From: Chitinophagaceae bacterium
GTDB lineage: Bacteria > Bacteroidota > Bacteroidia > Chitinophagales > Chitinophagaceae
Length of the DNA stretch: 47,795 nt
Direction of reading: 5' to 3'
Assembly: GCA_014879565.1 (NCBI GenBank)
Contig: JACSRW010000019.1
Span: forward strand, 1-47,795
The position numbers and the translations under genes are program-made. This document shows, in pieces, positions 44,530 through 47,795 of this stretch. Positions within the stretch are counted from its first letter, which is position 1, and the number at the start of each line of letters is the position of its first letter. Below the pieces are notes generated by a model. It ran no database searches. It was not told the DNA's origin and saw only the letters and a list, made by a program, of their open reading frames with translations.

Positions 44530-45921
44530 TCAGAATCCTTTCTTCCCTTCTTCCTTTATCTCCACCTGTGTCACCTTCCCGTATTTCTCTGCAATCTTCC
44601 GGATATCGGCAGCTTTGCCCACGAGTACAAACTGCAGTTTGTCTTTGGGGAAATATTTAGCTATGATTTCTTTTGCCTTGTCCAGGTTCAGTCCGTCCAC
44701 ATTCTTTTCAAAATTGTTGATGAAGGATTCGTCAAAATTATACCAGAACATCTGGGTCATCAGCCCGGCCAGCTGACCGGCGGTTTCATAACGGGGAGGG
44801 AATTGTCCTTTTACATAGTTTTTGGCGGATGTCAGGCTTTTCTCGTCTATGCCCTCTTTGTGCAGGCGGTTCAGTACTTCCAGTGCTTTGTCAATGGCCG
44901 GTTCAGTGGATTTGCCGGCGGTGAAGGTACTGATCACGAAACTGCCGCCGTTTTTCAATGCACTGAAACGGCTGCTGGCGCCATAGGTCAGTCCGCTGTT
45001 TACCCGCAGTTCATCGTTGAGCATGGAGGTGAAACGACCACCGAAAAGGGTATTGATCACATCGATGGCTACAAAATCGGGATTATTCCGGGCAATACCC
45101 GGAGCGCCGATATAAAAGGTGGTTTCGCGGGCATCGTCTTTATTCACCAGCAATACCCTGTTTTCGGCAGGTTTAGCGATGGGGGCGGAGGCGGCATTAC
45201 CGGTTGTTTTGGGACCTTTTTTCCAGCCAGAAAAAAGGGCGGTGATTTTGGCCCGCATTTCTTTCGCGTTAAAATCTCCGGCCACACTGATAGCGGAGCC
45301 ATCCGGCCGGTAATTAGCCGTATAAAAAGCCTTCAGGTCGGCAGTAGTTAATCCGCTGACGGTGCCGGGTTTGCCCTGCACAATATTTCCGTATACATGA
45401 TCGCCGTAAAGAAACTTGTCAAAATAGGAGCCGATCACTGAGCGGGGACTTTCTTTTTGCTGCTCCAGGCTTACCAGCAGCCTTTTTTTCTCTTTGCTGA
45501 ATTCGGCGGTATCAAATACGGGTTCCAGCAGCAGATCGCGGATAATCGCCAGAATTTTTTCCCGGTCTTTGGCTGCGAATTTGGCCGATAGTCCGGCGGA
45601 TTCCTTGGATGCATAGGTATTAACGGAGGCGCCGAGAAAATCCAGTTCTTCATCCAGTTTTGCCTTGCTGAAATTTTTAGTCCCGTGTTTCAGGGAAACA
45701 GCTGTCAGGGAAGCCAGTCCGGCTTTTTCCCCGTCATAGATCGCGCCAGCAGGCAGAATGGCTGAAACGCTGATCACCGGCACTTCGTGCTGTTCCATCA
45801 GGTAAACAGTAAGGCCGTTGGCCAGTTTGAATTTTTCGTAGGCCGGCAGTTTATAGCCCTGGGCGGTAAGCTGTATGCTGAGTACAAGAAGAGTCAGCAA
45901 AAAATATAATTGACGTTTCAT
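44530..45921 (-). CDS. M16-family peptidase, non-catalytic partner subunit
   Basis: The 463-residue exported protein (signal MKRQLYFLLTLLVLSIQLTA) has the M16 fold but lacks the HxxEH zinc motif: the corresponding region reads SLTAVSLKHGTKNFSKAKLD. It keeps the partner-subunit motif RVNSGLTYGASS, in which Arg and Tyr bind substrate. M16B enzymes often act as heterodimers of an HxxEH chain and such an R/Y chain. It starts 2 nt after the stop of the catalytic chain, so the two are translated from one mRNA in 1:1 fashion. Confidence 0.9.
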   Translation of the reverse strand: MKRQLYFLLTLLVLSIQLTAQGYKLPAYEKFKLANGLTVYLMEQHEVPVISVSAILPAGAIYDGEKAGLASLTAVSLKHGTKNFSKAKLDEELDFLGASVNTYASKESAGLSAKFAAKDREKILAIIRDLLLEPVFDTAEFSKEKKRLLVSLEQQKESPRSVIGSYFDKFLYGDHVYGNIVQGKPGTVSGLTTADLKAFYTANYRPDGSAISVAGDFNAKEMRAKITALFSGWKKGPKTTGNAASAPIAKPAENRVLLVNKDDARETTFYIGAPGIARNNPDFVAIDVINTLFGGRFTSMLNDELRVNSGLTYGASSRFSALKNGGSFVISTFTAGKSTEPAIDKALEVLNRLHKEGIDEKSLTSAKNYVKGQFPPRYETAGQLAGLMTQMFWYNFDESFINNFEKNVDGLNLDKAKEIIAKYFPKDKLQFVLVGKAADIRKIAEKYGKVTQVEIKEEGKKGF

Positions 45922-45923
45922 GG

Positions 45924-47240
45924 TTATTCTTCAGTATTCGTTTTTAAAACTCCCACCGTGCGGTTGGATTTGGTAAAATATTTCCGGGCCACGCGCTGTA
46001 CATCGGCAGCGGTTACTTTATTGTATTGGACCGGTGCATCAAACATTTTGCGATAATCGCCGAAGAACACTTCGTAGGTGCCGATATTGTTCGACTTTCC
46101 GTTGATGGTTTCCACCTGCTCGTAAAATTCCAGCAGCTTCTGGTTTTTTATTTTCTGCAGTTCGGCTTCGCTGATACCGTCTTTTTTGATTTTTTCGATC
46201 TCGGCGTAAATCGCGTTTTCCAGGGTTAATTCCTGTACACCTTCCGAAGCCACCGCGTAAAACTGGAAGAGGGTGGGGTCGAAGCTTTCACTGAAAGCCG
46301 TCACAACATCGGTAGCCAGTTGCTGCTGGTCAACAACCGCCGAATAAAGACGGGAAGATTTACCGCTGCTCAGGATGGAACTGAGAATATTCAGCGCGTA
46401 ATAATCTTCATGTCTGGTTTCCGGGATATGATAGGCAATCATCAGGTAGGGGGTGGCCACTTCTTTTTGCACCAGCACGCGGCGTTCGCCGGTTTGCGGC
46501 GGTTCGGTGATATGCACTTTCGGCGGATCGGGTTGTGCGGGGATAGGTTCCAGGTATTTCTCGGCCAGCTTTTTCACCTCTTCCATCCTGATACCGCCCG
46601 ATACCACCACTACGCAGTTATTGGGGGCATAGTAGGTTTTAAAATACCGTTCCAGGTCGGCCTGTTTCCAGTTTTTCATATCATCCTCATAACCGATAAC
46701 AGGCCAGTGGTAGGGGTGTTCCTGGAAAGCGGCTCCCTGTACGGTTTGTCCCAGCAGGGCCCAAGGGGAGTTTTCCAGGCTGGTGCTGCGTTCGCTGAGT
46801 ACCACGCCTCTTTCACTTTCCACCATTTTCGGGTCAATACTGAGGCTGGCAATCCGGTCGCCTTCCAGGTCAAAGATCACTTCGGCGGCTGAGGCGGGGA
46901 ACCAGTTGGTATACACGGTAACATTTTCCGTAGTATAAGCATTATTGGCGCCGCCGTTGAATTCCATGGTCTGGTCGAATTGTTTAGGGCCATATTTTTT
47001 CGCTCCGTTGAACATCATATGTTCAAAAAAGTGGGAGAGGCCTGTAATGCCCTGGTATTCGTTACGGCTGCCGACCTTGTAGAACAGGTACATATTGGCA
47101 TTGGGAATGGAGAAATCCTCCACTACCAGGAACTTCATCCCGTTTTTCAGGGTGAAGGTCTTGACGTCATCTGCTTTGAGCTGGCCGTTTACCAGGAACG
47201 GCAGCAGCAGGAAGGAAAGGAACAGTTTTTTCATATTCAA
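45924..47240 (-). CDS. M16-family zinc peptidase, catalytic subunit
   Basis: The 438-residue exported protein (signal MNMKKLFLSFLLLPFLVNGQ) carries the inverted zinc motif HFFEH (70-74) in GLSHFFEHMMFNG and the downstream acidic ligand region VLSERSTSLEN. It is a periplasmic clamshell peptidase that degrades peptides enclosed between two halves; here the second half is supplied by the next gene. First gene of the run M16cat-M16partner-rlmH-rhomboid. A weak -7 box (TAGCTTTA, 47253-47260) precedes it. Confidence 0.93.
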   Translation of the reverse strand: MNMKKLFLSFLLLPFLVNGQLKADDVKTFTLKNGMKFLVVEDFSIPNANMYLFYKVGSRNEYQGITGLSHFFEHMMFNGAKKYGPKQFDQTMEFNGGANNAYTTENVTVYTNWFPASAAEVIFDLEGDRIASLSIDPKMVESERGVVLSERSTSLENSPWALLGQTVQGAAFQEHPYHWPVIGYEDDMKNWKQADLERYFKTYYAPNNCVVVVSGGIRMEEVKKLAEKYLEPIPAQPDPPKVHITEPPQTGERRVLVQKEVATPYLMIAYHIPETRHEDYYALNILSSILSSGKSSRLYSAVVDQQQLATDVVTAFSESFDPTLFQFYAVASEGVQELTLENAIYAEIEKIKKDGISEAELQKIKNQKLLEFYEQVETINGKSNNIGTYEVFFGDYRKMFDAPVQYNKVTAADVQRVARKYFTKSNRTVGVLKTNTEE

Positions 47241-47270
47241 TAGTTAGGCGGGTAAAGCTACGGAAAGACG

Positions 47271-47319
47271 GGGAGACATGAGTCGGGAGACGGGAGACAG
47301 GAGACAGTAAACAGTTGGC
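47271..47319. repeat. 7-nt degenerate tandem repeat, about seven units
   Basis: The units GGGAGAC, ATGAGTC, GGGAGAC, GGGAGAC, AGGAGAC, AGTAAAC and AGTTGGC follow in exact 7-nt phase upstream of the M16 operon. Confidence 0.7.
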
Positions 47320-47367
47320 AAGGAGGGTTCTGTGGTGGCAGAAATGTCTCTTAAGTCATGCTTTTCT

Positions 47368-47398
47368 TTTGTTTGAAATATCAAATTCCCTATCTTTG
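47368..47398 (+). promoter_or_regulatory. Strong promoter of the tRNA-like/tRNA-Arg unit
   Basis: TTTG (47368-47371), exactly 19 nt, then TATCTTTG (47391-47398): a perfect match to the Bacteroidota consensus. Transcription should begin near 47404-47406, at the first tRNA-like module. Confidence 0.75.
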
Positions 47399-47404
47399 CC
47401 GCCC

Positions 47405-47480
47405 GTTGGCCCTCTGGCCAACTGAACAGCGCATCCCGGCCACCGCGCCGGGAAGGTTTCAGGAGAAAAGAAAATAAAAA
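47405..47480 (+). ncRNA. tRNA-like two-hairpin module, copy 1
   Basis: It opens with a perfect 7-bp hairpin GTTGGCC-CTCT-GGCCAAC (47405-47422), overlapping AACTGAACAG (47420-47429), a match to the D-arm of the tRNA-Arg below. A hairpin CCCGG-N8-CCGGG (47435-47452) sits where the anticodon arm would be. GGTTTCAGG (47455-47463) is identical to the 5' part of the tRNA T-arm. The 3' half of the T-arm and acceptor is replaced by an A-rich tail. It cannot work as a tRNA. Confidence 0.6.
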
Positions 47481-47558
47481 CTGGCTCCTTAGCTGAACTG
47501 AACAGAGTATCCCGGCCAGCGTGTCGGGAAGGTTTCAGGCGAAGGGAAAATAAAAATA
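47481..47558 (+). ncRNA. tRNA-like two-hairpin module, copy 2
   Basis: The first 30 nt match the start of the tRNA-Arg region (47559-47588) at 25 positions. The central hairpin is CCCGG-N8-TCGGG (47511-47528), where the last pair is G-U in place of G-C in copy 1, so pairing is kept although the bases differ. GGTTTCAGG (47531-47539) and an A-rich tail follow. Motifs are spaced exactly 76 nt from copy 1. Confidence 0.6.
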
Positions 47559-47560
47559 CT

Positions 47561-47634
47561 GGCCCCGTAGCTCAACTGAATAGAGCATTTGACTACGGAT
47601 CAAAAGGTTTCAGGTTTGAATCCTGACGGGGTCA
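47561..47634 (+). tRNA. tRNA-Arg (anticodon ACG)
   Basis: A full cloverleaf: acceptor GGCCCCG/CGGGGTC (one G-U), D-stem GCTC/GAGC, anticodon stem TTTGA/TCAAA with loop CTACGGA (anticodon ACG at 47595-47597), a 5-nt variable loop and T-stem TCAGG/CCTGA with loop TTTGAAT; discriminator A. CCA is not encoded. A34 would be deaminated to inosine by TadA to read CGU, CGC and CGA. The 5' leader consists of two tRNA-like modules. Confidence 0.96.
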
Positions 47635-47635
47635 C

Positions 47636-47665
47636 AAAGGTCTGCCACCAGCAGGCCTTTTTTTG
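47636..47665 (+). terminator. Rho-independent terminator after tRNA-Arg
   Basis: AAAGGTCTGC (47636-47645) pairs with GCAGGCCTTT (47651-47660) through ten pairs including one G-U, with loop CACCA, followed by a T run. It starts 1 nt after the discriminator base. Confidence 0.9.
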
Positions 47666-47667
47666 TA

Positions 47668-47690
47668 GATTTCGAGCGAAGCGAGAAATC
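47668..47690. repeat. Hairpin repeat ATTTCGAGCG-type, copy 1
   Basis: GATTTCGAGCGAAGCGAGAA plus ATC. The ends pair (GATTTC with GAAATC) and the centre GC-GAA-GC can form a small loop flanked by tandem G-A mismatches. It shares its core with the copy at 47718-47746. Similar elements are common between genes in this phylum. Confidence 0.65.
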
Positions 47691-47717
47691 TTACTTTTTC
47701 CCCTCTAAAATTGCCTT

Positions 47718-47746
47718 GTCATTTCGAGCGCAGCGAGAAACCTTAG
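47718..47746. repeat. Hairpin repeat ATTTCGAGCG-type, copy 2
   Basis: This copy, with core ATTTCGAGCGCAGCGAGAAA, differs from copy 1 mainly by A to C in the loop. It is in the same orientation, about 51 nt downstream. Nothing else is supported between here and the window end. Confidence 0.65.
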
Positions 47747-47795
47747 AAAAAATGCCTCTAAACGCTGCTATCCGGCCAAAGGAAAAAGGAACTGT

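Overview
The window looks like chromosomal DNA from a Bacteroidota bacterium, most likely Chitinophagaceae or a close relative. Four encoded proteins carry type IX secretion (T9SS) C-terminal sorting domains (three type A, one gliding-type B). SecD and SecF are fused, NusB has the long form, and M16 peptidases occur as a catalytic/non-catalytic pair. Many start sites are preceded by the Bacteroidota promoter pattern TTTG-N19/20-TAnnTTTG instead of a strong Shine-Dalgarno sequence. No phage, transposase, integrase, rRNA or CRISPR array was seen; this is mostly core genome with accessory secreted proteins. All calls come from reading the sequence; no database search was run.

Layout. 1-5.4 kb: 3' part of a YggS-type PLP protein, a SET-domain protein co-transcribed with a 49-residue lysine-rich protein, a secreted CocE-type hydrolase overlapping a DUF985 cupin, and two tandem-domain universal stress proteins. 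5.5-18.2 kb: housekeeping genes (glnS, a methylmalonyl-CoA mutase catalytic subunit, an IscA-type Fe-S protein, secDF, an aspartate aminotransferase, coaE, and the nusB-DUF1573-yajC operon). 18.2-36.3 kb: groES-groEL and an ABC-F ATPase set among large secreted proteins (an M43 metalloprotease, a reprolysin-like metalloprotease with Ig-like repeats, a gliding-type protein and a further T9SS protein), plus an APC permease. 36.3-47.3 kb: metabolic and RNA-modification genes (rocD, queD, ispE, a bifunctional nuclease, etfA/etfB, TPR-tilS, rhomboid, rlmH, M16 pair). 47.3-47.8 kb: a small-RNA locus with one strong promoter, two tRNA-like modules, tRNA-Arg(ACG) and a terminator, then two copies of a hairpin repeat.

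How genes work together. SecDF and YajC are export-machinery partners in separate units, and exported proteins would pass through Sec before T9SS. EtfA and EtfB form the electron-transfer flavoprotein. The adjacent M16 genes probably make a heterodimer. GroES and GroEL form the chaperonin. TilS, RlmH, GlnRS and QueD all act on tRNA or rRNA.

The most unusual items are: the tRNA-like two-hairpin modules placed between a strong promoter and tRNA-Arg; the SET-domain gene paired with a lysine-rich microprotein; a promoter, 36-codon ORF and terminator unit just upstream of the permease; and six intergenic tandem arrays, all with a period of exactly 7 or 8 nt but with unrelated unit sequences.
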